NCBI GenBank assembly: GCA_937973555.1
Contig: CALJKL010000011.1
Coordinates: 62,001 to 126,000, forward strand
Origin: an uncultured Flavobacteriales bacterium
Lineage (GTDB): Bacteria > Bacteroidota > Bacteroidia > Flavobacteriales > Weeksellaceae
Direction: 5' to 3'
DNA: 64,000 nucleotides
The notes beneath the pieces are model-generated. The model saw only the letters and a list, made by a program, of their open reading frames with translations. It had not been told where the DNA came from and did no database searches. The translations under genes were made by a program, and so were the position numbers. Within the stretch, counting starts at the first letter, position 1, and each line of letters starts with the position of its first letter. Shown here piece after piece: positions 34,728-43,140 of this stretch.

Positions 34728-35314
34728 AAACAGAAGAAATTTTAAATCAGGAATATTGGGAAACCCGTTGGCAAAATGGAGAAACGGGTTGGGATATTGG
34801 TGAAGCATCTTCGCCTATTTCAGATTATTTTCTGCAGGTAGAAAATAAAGATTTGAAAATTCTGATTCCCGGTTGTGGCAATGCCCACGAGGCAGAATTA
34901 TTGCTGCAAGAAGGTTTTAAAAACATTACCTTACTCGATATTTCACCCAAGGCTTGTGAGTTGATTGCTCAAAAATTTTCTCATCATGAAGTAGAAGTGG
35001 TTTGCGAAGACTTTTTTGAGCATCAAGGGAAATATGACATCATTGTAGAGCAAACCTTTTTCTGTGCTTTGGATCCCGAACTCAGAAAAAAATATGTGGA
35101 AAAAATGCATGAATTGTTGGGTGAAGGTGGAAAGATAACCGGAGTAATGTTCAATAAAGATTTTGGAAACCCTTTTCCTCCATTTGGTGGAAATGCCGAA
35201 GAATACAAATTGCTTTTTGAAGATAAATTTGAAATCAAAACCTTAGAGCCCTGCAAAAACAGTATTCAGCCACGGCAAAATGCAGAAGTTTTTGTAAACT
35301 TCATTCGAAGGTAA
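34724..35314 (+). CDS. TPMT-like SAM-dependent methyltransferase
   Basis: 196 residues from the ATG at 34724 (MKTEEILNQEYWETRWQNGE), which overlaps the previous stop codon as ATGA. It has the thiopurine-methyltransferase-family pattern: WETRWQNGETGWDIG at the front, LIPGCGNAHEAELL (SAM-binding loop), DISPKAC, VEQTFFCALDP. Some bacterial TPMT proteins methylate sulfur, selenium or tellurium compounds. Translational coupling to a persulfide dioxygenase suggests a thiol or hydrosulfide substrate, which is inference. Confidence 0.82.
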   Translation: MKTEEILNQEYWETRWQNGETGWDIGEASSPISDYFLQVENKDLKILIPGCGNAHEAELLLQEGFKNITLLDISPKACELIAQKFSHHEVEVVCEDFFEHQGKYDIIVEQTFFCALDPELRKKYVEKMHELLGEGGKITGVMFNKDFGNPFPPFGGNAEEYKLLFEDKFEIKTLEPCKNSIQPRQNAEVFVNFIRR

Positions 35315-35358
35315 ATTCAACAAAAAATAAACACTCAAGATTGAAAAATAATTAAATA

Positions 35359-36894
35359 ATGGCAGAGAAAGCAAAATTCATTGAGGAATTAAATTCCAGA
35401 TATCAGTCCAAAGGAGATTTCATTACCCTTGGAAAAGCAATGTTGGATGGCAATGTAATACCAGAAGTAGATGTTACCATTCCGCTGAAAACTGTAAACA
35501 GACATGGCCTTATTGCCGGTGCTACTGGAACCGGAAAAACTAAAACTTTACAAGTCTTTGTAGAGCAGTTGTCCCATAAGGGCATCCCTACTTTGGTGAT
35601 GGACATCAAAGGAGATCTATCTGGAATTGCCGTAGAAGGCGAACAGAATGACAAGATTAATGAACGTTATGCCAAAACCCAATTGCCATACCAGCCGCAA
35701 GCTTTTCCTGTAGAATTGATGACCATTTCTGCAGAAAAAGGATTAAAACTAAGAGCTACGGTAACGGAATTCGGGCCGGTATTGCTCTCCAAAATATTAG
35801 GGTTAAACGATACGCAAGCCAGCATTATGTCTATTGTATTCAAATATTGTGATGACAAGGGTTTGCCGCTTATTGATTTGGAAGACCTGAAAAAAGTATT
35901 GCAATATGTAACCGACAATCCGGAAGGGAAAAAAGACTTGGCAGATAATTATGGAGCCATTTCTCCTGCCTCTTTAGGAACTATTTTAAGAGCTATTGTT
36001 GCTTTAGAGCAGCAAGGTGCTACGAGTTTTTTCGGTGAACCCAGTTTTGATGTGCAGGATCTGTTGCAAACCAGAGGAGGAAAAGGTGTGGTAAATGTAT
36101 TAAGGGTAAATGATATCCAAAATCAGCCACAGTTGTTTTCTACTTTTATGCTTTCTCTTTTTGCAGAAATCTACATGACGTTTCCCGAAGAAGGCGACAG
36201 TGGAAAACCAAAATTAGTGCTTTTCATAGACGAGGCGCATCTTATTTTCAAAGAGGCCAGCAAAGCTTTGCTTTCTCAAATAGAAACCATGGTAAAGTTG
36301 ATCCGCTCCAAAGGAGTGGGCATTTATTTCATTACCCAGATTCCAGGTGATGTGCCGGAAAATGTTTTGGCGCAATTGGGGATTAAAATTCAGCATGCTT
36401 TAAGAGGTTTTACTGCAAAAGACAGAAATGAGATAAACAAAGCGGTAGAAAACTATCCCATTACTGAATATTATAACGCCGCCAATCTTATCCAGAATTT
36501 AGGAATTGGAGAGGCTTTTGTAACAGCTTTAGACGAAAAAGGAATTCCTACCCCATTGGTGCAGACTTACCTTATTTCTCCGGAATCCAGAATGGATGTT
36601 CTTTCTCCAGTTGAGATAGATGATTTGGTAAACGCATCAGATCTGGCCAAAAAATACAATCAAAATATCAATAAAGAATCTGCGTATGAGATTTTAGCGA
36701 AAAGAATGGAGCAGGCGGTCTTGTCAGAACAACAAGCAGAACAGAAAAATTCTACCTCAAGACCCATAAAAGAAGAACCGGGAATGTTCGAGCAGGTATT
36801 ACAGTCTAGAGCAGGCAAAACATTTACCACAACTTTAGCCAGAGAAGGTGCGAAATTTGTTTTGGGAATGTTTGGACTGAAGATGAGAAGGTAA
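35359..36894 (+). CDS. HerA-like ATPase (DUF853)
   Basis: 511 residues. Walker A GATGTGKTKT at about 54-63, Walker B LVLFIDEAHLIF, a sensor segment (IYFITQIPGDVPENVLAQLG) and an arginine-bearing AKDRNEI. It matches the helicase HerA C-terminal/DUF853 family of hexameric motor ATPases. The real substrate, DNA or otherwise, is not known; no nuclease partner (NurA) is adjacent. Cytoplasmic and monocistronic with a strong terminator behind it. Confidence 0.85.
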   Translation: MAEKAKFIEELNSRYQSKGDFITLGKAMLDGNVIPEVDVTIPLKTVNRHGLIAGATGTGKTKTLQVFVEQLSHKGIPTLVMDIKGDLSGIAVEGEQNDKINERYAKTQLPYQPQAFPVELMTISAEKGLKLRATVTEFGPVLLSKILGLNDTQASIMSIVFKYCDDKGLPLIDLEDLKKVLQYVTDNPEGKKDLADNYGAISPASLGTILRAIVALEQQGATSFFGEPSFDVQDLLQTRGGKGVVNVLRVNDIQNQPQLFSTFMLSLFAEIYMTFPEEGDSGKPKLVLFIDEAHLIFKEASKALLSQIETMVKLIRSKGVGIYFITQIPGDVPENVLAQLGIKIQHALRGFTAKDRNEINKAVENYPITEYYNAANLIQNLGIGEAFVTALDEKGIPTPLVQTYLISPESRMDVLSPVEIDDLVNASDLAKKYNQNINKESAYEILAKRMEQAVLSEQQAEQKNSTSRPIKEEPGMFEQVLQSRAGKTFTTTLAREGAKFVLGMFGLKMRR

Positions 36895-36915
36895 AAAAAG
36901 ATATTTTTTTATAAG

Positions 36916-36959
36916 TCCCACAAATTTAAAATGTAAATTTGTGGGATATTTATTTTTAG
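36916..36959 (+). terminator. Intrinsic terminator after the HerA-like gene
   Basis: TCCCACAAATTTA, loop AAATG, TAAATTTGTGGGA: a perfect 13-bp stem followed by TATTTATTTTT. Confidence 0.9.
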
Positions 36960-36962
36960 ATT

Positions 36963-38186
36963 TTGTATTCCATTATAGACATAGAGGGCAACGGAGGGCC
37001 ATTTAGAAAAGAAAGCATTATAGAGGTTGCTATTTTCAGATATGATGGGCATACTATTACGGACCAGTTTATTTCTTTGGTAAATCCCGAAGACGACATT
37101 ACTCCTTTTGTGCAGAAACTAACCAAAATCACTCCGAAAATGGTGAAAACAGCACCAAAGTTTCATGAAATCGCCAAAAGGATTGTAGAAATTACCGAAA
37201 ATACCACTTTGGTGGGTCACAATATTGATTTCGACTACCGAATGCTCCGCCAAAGTTTTAAAAAATTAGGTTACGATTTCAAAATCAATACTTTAGATAC
37301 GATTCCTTTAGCCAAGAAATTGATTCCGGATGAAAAAACATACTCCTTAGGGAAGTTGTGCAAATCTATTGGCATCCCTTTGATAGATGAACACAGGGCG
37401 AGTGGTGACGCAAGGGCTACTTTGGAGCTTTTCAAGCTTTTAAAAACCAAGGATAATAGTCACGAAATAATTCAGCAGCATCACGAAGAAAGCAACGCCA
37501 ATAATTACATCAACAAAATAAAGGAACTTACCCACGATCTGCCTTCAGAAAAAGGATTCTTGTATTTTCAGAATGCTTCTGGGGCTATCATTTTTGAAGA
37601 TTTTGTGGATGATTTATATAAAGTTTCCAAAAAAATATTCAATTCTAAATCGTTACGATGGCAAAGCATTCAAGATGAGGTTGCCCAGATTAATTATGAA
37701 TTGACTGGAACGGATACCATTGCAAGGCTTATTCTGAATAACCGGGATAAAGGAAGAAAAGTGTTTTTGCCATTTGGTCTTTTTTTTATAGACGGAAAAT
37801 ATGTGGTAGTTAAAAACTCCAAACATCCCCAAAAACCATTATTGAAGTTCAAAAATTTTTCACAAGCCAGCAAGGTGAAAAATTATATCATGAATGATGA
37901 CCTTTTGAGAGACCATAAAAATCTGAAGGAAACTGTTTCGCTTAAAAACCGAAACGAACTTTGGGTGGGGAAAGGAAGAATGCTGGGAGAGAAATCTTTT
38001 TTGGTGTTGGAAGAAGGAAAACTGACGTCTTTTGGGTATTATGAGTTGTTTCATCAGATTCAATCTAAATCAAAAATCAATAAATTGAAAGTGGAGGTGA
38101 AACAGGTGACGCCGGATATCATAAACGATCTGAAACTTTCTTTGTTGAAAAAAGAATACGAAATACTTCAACTTCCTGAAAAATAG
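36963..38186 (+). CDS. DnaQ-type 3'-5' exonuclease with degenerate GIY-YIG-like domain
   Basis: 407 residues, TTG start (YSIIDIEGNGG follows at once, and no ATG is available nearby). Residues 1-165 form a DEDDh exonuclease: Asp6/Glu8 (DIEGN), HNIDFDYRML (Asp89) and EHRASGDARAT (His144, Asp149). Residues about 190-262 (LPSEKGFLYFQNASGAIIFE, later QINYELTGTDTIARLILNN) align in pattern with the UvrC/Cho GIY-YIG nuclease, but the YIGKS motif and catalytic Arg are lost (IIFEDF). The rest is unassigned. DnaQ-GIY-YIG fusions are known; this one looks inactive in its second domain. Role probably in repair or proofreading. Confidence 0.78.
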   Translation: MYSIIDIEGNGGPFRKESIIEVAIFRYDGHTITDQFISLVNPEDDITPFVQKLTKITPKMVKTAPKFHEIAKRIVEITENTTLVGHNIDFDYRMLRQSFKKLGYDFKINTLDTIPLAKKLIPDEKTYSLGKLCKSIGIPLIDEHRASGDARATLELFKLLKTKDNSHEIIQQHHEESNANNYINKIKELTHDLPSEKGFLYFQNASGAIIFEDFVDDLYKVSKKIFNSKSLRWQSIQDEVAQINYELTGTDTIARLILNNRDKGRKVFLPFGLFFIDGKYVVVKNSKHPQKPLLKFKNFSQASKVKNYIMNDDLLRDHKNLKETVSLKNRNELWVGKGRMLGEKSFLVLEEGKLTSFGYYELFHQIQSKSKINKLKVEVKQVTPDIINDLKLSLLKKEYEILQLPEK

Positions 38187-38197
38187 CGCCAAAAATA

Positions 38198-38228
38198 TTG
38201 TGTAATTAATTGTAATCACTTAATTTTG
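38198..38228 (+). promoter_or_regulatory. Strong promoter of the lysA leader
   Basis: TTG (38198-38200), 20 bases, TAATTTTG (38221-38228): a close fit to the Bacteroidota -33/-7 consensus, 27 bases before the leader-peptide ATG. Confidence 0.65.
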
Positions 38229-38255
38229 GCAAAAATTTAAATAAAAAATTTAAAA

Positions 38256-38333
38256 ATGACAGCAATTCTTAAAATAAAATCTGTTTCTGCTAAAGGAAAA
38301 AAACATTTTCCTAAGGCTAAGAAATGGAGTTAA
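38256..38333 (+). CDS. Lysine-rich 25-codon leader peptide upstream of lysA (putative)
   Basis: Short frame starting ATG at 38256 and ending TAA at 38331. It encodes MTAILKIK, then SVSAKGKKHF, then PKAKKWS: 8 of 25 residues are Lys. It is framed by a strong promoter and a terminator hairpin just before lysA, the layout of a ribosome-mediated attenuator for a lysine-biosynthesis gene. A small hairpin (AGGAAAA/TTTTCCT, 38294-38312) lies within its codons. A basic micro-protein with another role is the alternative. Confidence 0.55.
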   Translation: MTAILKIKSVSAKGKKHFPKAKKWS

Positions 38334-38341
38334 ACGAAGGG

Positions 38342-38383
38342 CTGCTCACACTGTAAAATAAGTCAAATTGCATATTTAGCAGG
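38342..38383 (+). promoter_or_regulatory. Possible antiterminator pairing
   Basis: CTGCT (38342-38346), just after the leader stop codon, can pair with AGCAG (38378-38382), the 5' arm of the terminator. This would exclude the terminator stem. The pairing is short (5 bp plus a G-C beyond a mismatch), so it needs a folding calculation. Confidence 0.3.
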
Positions 38384-38412
38384 CTCTTTCACCGAAAAGT
38401 CCTGCTTTTTTT
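38378..38412 (+). terminator. Terminator/attenuator hairpin before lysA
   Basis: AGCAGG (38378-38383) pairs with CCTGCT (38401-38406), with an inner CTTT/AAAG stem, followed by seven T residues including the last stem base. It ends 25 bases before the lysA start, so it must be read through for lysA to be made from the leader promoter. Confidence 0.75.
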
Positions 38413-38437
38413 ATGTTTAGAATTTAAAAGTAATTGT

Positions 38438-39637
38438 ATGACCAACCAAGATTTACTGAACATTGCCCAAGAATATGGAACGCCGGTATATGTTTATGAT
38501 GCAGAATCCATCAAGACACAGTATGAAAAACTGAAAACTTCTTTTTCCGAACAGACTAAGTTTTTCTATGCATGTAAATCGCTTACCAATATCAACATCC
38601 TAAAATATGTTGAAAAATTGGGGGCCAATTTAGACTGCGTATCCATCAATGAAGTAAGATTGGGGTTGAAAGCAGGATTTTCTTCTGAAAGAATACTTTT
38701 TACGCCCAACTGTGTAGATCTTGCTGAGATAGAAGAAGCAATGTCTCATAAAGTGCATATCAATATCGACAACATTTCTATTTTGGAGCAATTTGGTAAT
38801 AAATACGGTAACTCTTATCCTATCTTTATCAGAATCAATCCGCATATTTTTGCAGGAGGAAATTACAAGATTTCCACAGGGCATATCGATTCTAAATTTG
38901 GAATTTCTATTCACCAGTTGCGGCATATAGAACGCGTGATGAAAACCACCGGCATCAATGTTGAAGGGCTTCACATGCATACGGGAAGTGAGATTAAAGA
39001 TCCGGATGTTTTCTTGCAGGGCTTGGAAATTATGTTTGAATTGTCTGAAAATTTCCCGAACCTGAAATACATTGATATGGGAAGCGGTTTCAAGGTACCT
39101 TATCAAAAATCTGAAATGGAGACTGATGTGAAGTCTTTGGGAAAAAAAGTGGAAAAAGCGGTGGCTAAATTCAAGAAAGAAACCGGTAAAGATTTTGAAT
39201 TATGGTTCGAACCAGGGAAATATTTGGTATCTAAATCAGGACATTTCTTGGTGAAATCTAATGTTATCAAACAGACTACTGCCACGGTTTTCGTTGGTGT
39301 AAATTCTGGGTTTAACCATTTGATAAGACCAATGTTTTATGATTCTTACCACATTATAGAAAACCTTTCTAATCCGAAAGGACCTGAACGTATTTATACT
39401 GTAGTGGGTAATATCTGTGAGACGGATACCTTTGCATGGGACAGAAAACTGCACGAAGTAAGGGAAGGCGATGTTTTGGTGTTCAGAAATGCAGGGGCTT
39501 ATGGTTTTGAAATGAGCTCTAATTTCAACAGCCGCTTAAAGCCCGCAGAAGTAATGTTCTTGGAAGGCAAAGCACATCTTATTAGAAAAAGAGAAGAATT
39601 TGATGATTTATTGAAAAACCAGATTGAGGTTTTATAA
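38438..39637 (+). CDS. lysA: Diaminopimelate decarboxylase
   Basis: 399 residues, PLP-dependent; removes CO2 from meso-diaminopimelate to give lysine, the last step of the pathway. Motifs: FFYACKSLTN with the PLP Lys47, HMHTGSEI, DMGSGFKVPY, EPGKYLVS, and GNICETDTFAWDR with the active Cys. Full length. It is preceded by the lysine-rich leader frame and terminator described above, and followed by its own terminator. Confidence 0.96.
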   Translation: MTNQDLLNIAQEYGTPVYVYDAESIKTQYEKLKTSFSEQTKFFYACKSLTNINILKYVEKLGANLDCVSINEVRLGLKAGFSSERILFTPNCVDLAEIEEAMSHKVHINIDNISILEQFGNKYGNSYPIFIRINPHIFAGGNYKISTGHIDSKFGISIHQLRHIERVMKTTGINVEGLHMHTGSEIKDPDVFLQGLEIMFELSENFPNLKYIDMGSGFKVPYQKSEMETDVKSLGKKVEKAVAKFKKETGKDFELWFEPGKYLVSKSGHFLVKSNVIKQTTATVFVGVNSGFNHLIRPMFYDSYHIIENLSNPKGPERIYTVVGNICETDTFAWDRKLHEVREGDVLVFRNAGAYGFEMSSNFNSRLKPAEVMFLEGKAHLIRKREEFDDLLKNQIEVL

Positions 39638-39643
39638 TACATG

Positions 39644-39667
39644 CCGCTCCTTGTGAGCGGTTTTTTT
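39644..39667 (+). terminator. Intrinsic terminator after lysA
   Basis: CCGCTC, loop CTTGT, GAGCGG, then seven T residues. Confidence 0.9.
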
Positions 39668-39733
39668 ATTTTGGCTTTAAAAATTTATTTTTTCAGAATT
39701 GAATAATTCCTGCCATTCTGTCACAATTTTATT

Positions 39734-39741
39734 TATCTTTG
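39734..39741 (+). promoter_or_regulatory. -7 box for miaB
   Basis: TATCTTTG, a frequent form of the -7 box in this window, 79 bases before the miaB start. Confidence 0.5.
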
Positions 39742-39820
39742 TACCCATAAAACCATCCATTATTCTAGTTGAACTCTTTTCAATTTTGGATGTAGAATTT
39801 TATTTTAAATATAAGATATC

Positions 39821-41254
39821 GTGCAAGAAAAATATATAGACGAAACCAAGCAAGGAGAGGCTTATGCCATAGCCGAAAAGCCAGAAAACACCAAGAAGCT
39901 TTTCTTGGAAAGTTATGGCTGTCAGATGAATTTTTCTGATTCAGAAATTGTAGCCTCCATTCTTAATGAGCAAGGCTATAATACCACTATGAAGGTAGAA
40001 GAGGCAGACCTTATTTTGCTGAACACCTGTTCTATTCGCGAAAGAGCTGAGCAAACCGTCAGAAATAGGCTCTCTTCTTTTAAAGGTTTAAAAAAGAACA
40101 AACCTAATCTTACTGTAGGGGTATTGGGTTGTATGGCAGAGCGTCTTAAAACCAAATTTTTAGAGGAAGAACATTTGGTTGACTTGGTAGTGGGGCCCGA
40201 TGCTTATCGGGATTTACCCAATCTTTTGAAGGAAACTGAAGACGGTAGAGATGCCATCAATGTTATTTTATCCAAAGAAGAAACCTATGCAGATATCAAT
40301 CCTGTGCGTCTTGGGGGTAACGGGGTTACCGCTTTTGTTACCATTACCCGTGGTTGTGATAACATGTGTACCTTCTGCGTAGTGCCCTTTACCAGAGGAA
40401 GAGAAAGAAGCCGCGACCCGCATTCTATCATCGATGAATGCAAAAATTTGGCGAAGAATGGATACAAAGAAATTACCCTTTTGGGACAGAATGTAGATTC
40501 TTATCTTTGGTATGGAGGCGGTGCAAAAAAAGATTTTGACAAAGCCTCAGATATTCAAAAAGCTACCGCAGTTAATTTTGCACAGCTATTAGAAATGGTG
40601 GCGAAAGCCATTCCAAATATCAGAATAAGATTTTCCACTTCTAATCCTCATGAAATGACGGAAGAGGTTTTCAGAGTTATTGCTAAATATGAAAATGTTT
40701 GCAAATACGTTCACCTTCCGGTACAGAGCGGCAGCAACAATATGTTGCGCGCCATGAACAGACAGCATACCCGCGAAGAATATTTGGCCCTGATAAAAAA
40801 AGCCAAAGAAATAGTTCCAGATGTGGCGTTTTCTCAGGATATGATTGCTGGTTTCTGTGGCGAAACAGAAGAAGACCACCAAGATACCCTTTCCTTGATG
40901 AGAGAGGTAGAATATGATTACGGTTATATGTTTGCCTATTCAGAAAGACCGGGTACACCTGCTCACAAAAAAATGGAAGATAATGTTCCTGCGGAAGTAA
41001 AACAAAGAAGATTGGCAGAAATTATCGCGCTACAAGGAGAGCTTTCAAGAAAAAGAATGCAATCGTACGTTGGAAAAAGCTATGAGGTGCTTATTGAAGG
41101 CACTTCTAAAAAGAATGAAAACCAATGGAAGGCAAGAACTTCACAAAATGCTGTGGTGGTTTTTGATAAAACGGAAGGACAAAAATTAGGTGACTTTGTG
41201 ACCGTTTTTATAGAAGACTGCACACAGGGCACGCTTTTGGGGAAAACGTTCTAA
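39821..41254 (+). CDS. miaB: tRNA-2-methylthio-N6-dimethylallyladenosine synthase
   Basis: 477 residues, GTG start. Radical-SAM methylthiotransferase that modifies A37 of tRNAs reading UNN codons. N-terminal cluster cysteines are Cys34, Cys70 and Cys104; the radical-SAM triad is Cys179, Cys183 and Cys186 (RGCDNMCTFC). A C-terminal TRAM domain ends in GTLLGKTF. The length fits the family. It is followed by the AAA+ enhancer-binding protein gene 44 bases downstream. Confidence 0.96.
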   Translation: MQEKYIDETKQGEAYAIAEKPENTKKLFLESYGCQMNFSDSEIVASILNEQGYNTTMKVEEADLILLNTCSIRERAEQTVRNRLSSFKGLKKNKPNLTVGVLGCMAERLKTKFLEEEHLVDLVVGPDAYRDLPNLLKETEDGRDAINVILSKEETYADINPVRLGGNGVTAFVTITRGCDNMCTFCVVPFTRGRERSRDPHSIIDECKNLAKNGYKEITLLGQNVDSYLWYGGGAKKDFDKASDIQKATAVNFAQLLEMVAKAIPNIRIRFSTSNPHEMTEEVFRVIAKYENVCKYVHLPVQSGSNNMLRAMNRQHTREEYLALIKKAKEIVPDVAFSQDMIAGFCGETEEDHQDTLSLMREVEYDYGYMFAYSERPGTPAHKKMEDNVPAEVKQRRLAEIIALQGELSRKRMQSYVGKSYEVLIEGTSKKNENQWKARTSQNAVVVFDKTEGQKLGDFVTVFIEDCTQGTLLGKTF

Positions 41255-41298
41255 CATTAAAACAAAACGTTTTTAATTTTAAACACTAAACCATCAAA

Positions 41299-42582
41299 AT
41301 GACAGACTTACAATCCATAAAGAACCGCTTCGGCATCATCGGGAATTTTCCTGCGCTGAACCGTGCCATAGAAAAAGCCATTCAGGTGGCGCCTACCGAT
41401 ATTTCTGTTTTGGTGATCGGGGAATCCGGAGTGGGAAAAGAACATATTCCTAAAATCATACATAGCGAATCCAAAAGAAAACATCAGAATTATATCGTAG
41501 TAAATTGTGGGGCTATCCCAGAAGGAACCATCGATTCTGAATTGTTTGGGCACGAAAAAGGAGCGTTTACAGGTGCCACCACCACCAGAAAAGGATATTT
41601 CGAAGTGGCAGATGGAGGAACTATTTTCCTGGATGAGGTAGGCGAATTGCCTTTGCAGACACAAGTTCGTTTGCTTCGTGTTTTGGAAAGTGGCGAGTTT
41701 ATGAAGGTGGGTTCCTCCACGGTACAGAAAACCAATGTAAGAATAGTGGCAGCCACCAATGTCAATATGATGAAGGCTATAGAAGACGGCAGGTTCAGAG
41801 AAGATTTGTATTACCGTCTCAATACCGTGCAAATAGACATGCCGCCTTTGAGAGAAAGAAGAGGCGACATCCATTTACTGTTCAGAAAATTTGCTATTGA
41901 TTTTGCCGAAAAATACAGAATGCCTGAACTTCAATTGACTGAAGATGGTGTGAAATATTTGGAAAGTTATACTTTCCCGGGAAACATTCGTCAATTGAGA
42001 AACTTGGTAGAACAAATGACGGTGGTAGAGCAAAACAGAAACATCAACTCCACCAAATTATCTGAATACATCCCTATGCAAACTCAACTGCCTGCAGTTA
42101 TTTCAAGACCAGGACAAGTGGGAAGCAGCGGTGCAGATTTCAATTCGGAGAGAGAAATCATGTACAAAATTCTTTTTGACATGAGGAATGACATAAATGA
42201 TTTAAAATCCTTAACTTCGGAACTGATTAAAAACAGAGGAAGCCAGAATTTTTCCAATCAAGAAAAAGATTTGATAGGAAGAGTTTTTAACTCTGAAAAT
42301 CAGCAGGCTGCTCCATCTTCTTTGTTGTATTTCGAAGGGAAGGATCAGTCACAACAGGCTACTTTTTATAAGGAAGAGGAGAACGATTATGACAATGTGG
42401 AAGACATAGATTTGGAAGAAGCGCCAAAAGAAGTTTCTCTTTCTTTAATCAATAATGAAAGAGATTTAATTGTAAAAGCGCTAGAAAAACACAGAGGAAG
42501 AAGAAACAAAGCAGCAGAGGAATTGGGCATTTCCCAAAGAACACTCTACAGAAAAATAAAGCAATATAACTTGGAAGATTAA
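41299..42582 (+). CDS. Sigma-54-dependent transcription activator (AAA+ and Fis domains)
   Basis: 427 residues. The AAA+ domain begins almost at the N-terminus, with no receiver or sensor domain: Walker A GESGVGKE (41-48), GAFTGA loop for sigma-54 contact (88-93), Walker B GGTIFLDEVGEL, arginine fingers in FREDLYYRLN. A Glu-rich linker precedes a Fis-type helix-turn-helix (KALEKHRGRRNKAAEELGIS, then QRTLYRKIKQY). Presumably active constitutively or by partner binding. It forms a run with miaB and lptE. Confidence 0.92.
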   Translation: MTDLQSIKNRFGIIGNFPALNRAIEKAIQVAPTDISVLVIGESGVGKEHIPKIIHSESKRKHQNYIVVNCGAIPEGTIDSELFGHEKGAFTGATTTRKGYFEVADGGTIFLDEVGELPLQTQVRLLRVLESGEFMKVGSSTVQKTNVRIVAATNVNMMKAIEDGRFREDLYYRLNTVQIDMPPLRERRGDIHLLFRKFAIDFAEKYRMPELQLTEDGVKYLESYTFPGNIRQLRNLVEQMTVVEQNRNINSTKLSEYIPMQTQLPAVISRPGQVGSSGADFNSEREIMYKILFDMRNDINDLKSLTSELIKNRGSQNFSNQEKDLIGRVFNSENQQAAPSSLLYFEGKDQSQQATFYKEEENDYDNVEDIDLEEAPKEVSLSLINNERDLIVKALEKHRGRRNKAAEELGISQRTLYRKIKQYNLED

Positions 42583-42584
42583 GG

Positions 42585-43139
42585 ATGAAGATTCAAAATT
42601 CAAAATTTATATATCAAAATAAGAAAGGGCTTTCAGTCTTTTCTCTTTTCTCTTTTCTCTTTTTTCTAACTTCCTGTTATAGTTTTACCGGAAATTCATT
42701 GAATCATGAAGAAAAAACCATTCAGATAAAAAATTTCCCTAATAATGCTGCGTTGGTAAATCCTACTTTAAGTCAGGATTTTTCTGTAACTCTGCAAAAC
42801 AGATTTCTGCAAAGAACAGCTTTAAAAGGCGCTGCCGAAAATCCAGATATTTTGGTAGAAGGTGAAATTACTGATTACAGTATTTCTCCTACTACCATTT
42901 CTAACCCAGTTTCTACAGCCGGAGGAAATATTCAGGCCGCACAAAACAAACTGACGATAAGTGTAAAAGTTCATTACGAAAACAAAAAATTTCCTGAAGC
43001 CAGTTTCGATAGAACCTATTCTGATGAAGCCGTTTTCAGTAGTGATTTAGATATCAATCAAATCGAAACTTCGCAAGTGAAAATTGTGAATGACAGAATT
43101 ATTACCAAGATTTTTAATGACATAGTAGCCAATTGGTAA
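42585..43139 (+). CDS. lptE: LPS-assembly lipoprotein LptE family
   Basis: 184 residues. The signal is unusually long and ends in a lipobox (FLTSCYSFTG). The mature part (KTIQIKNFPNNAALVNPTLS, LTISVKVHYENKKFPEASF, IVNDRIITKIFNDIVANW) follows the Bacteroidota LptE pattern of a small lipoprotein that plugs the LptD barrel. It lies 2 bases after the AAA+ activator gene and 1 base before the next gene, so translation is tightly linked. Confidence 0.85.
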   Translation: MKIQNSKFIYQNKKGLSVFSLFSFLFFLTSCYSFTGNSLNHEEKTIQIKNFPNNAALVNPTLSQDFSVTLQNRFLQRTALKGAAENPDILVEGEITDYSISPTTISNPVSTAGGNIQAAQNKLTISVKVHYENKKFPEASFDRTYSDEAVFSSDLDINQIETSQVKIVNDRIITKIFNDIVANW

Positions 43140-43140
43140 C

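Noticed and set aside
38200..38437. Lysine riboswitch (L box) upstream of lysA
   Set aside because: The region is too short for the five-helix aptamer and shows none of its conserved core; the leader-peptide layout explains it better.
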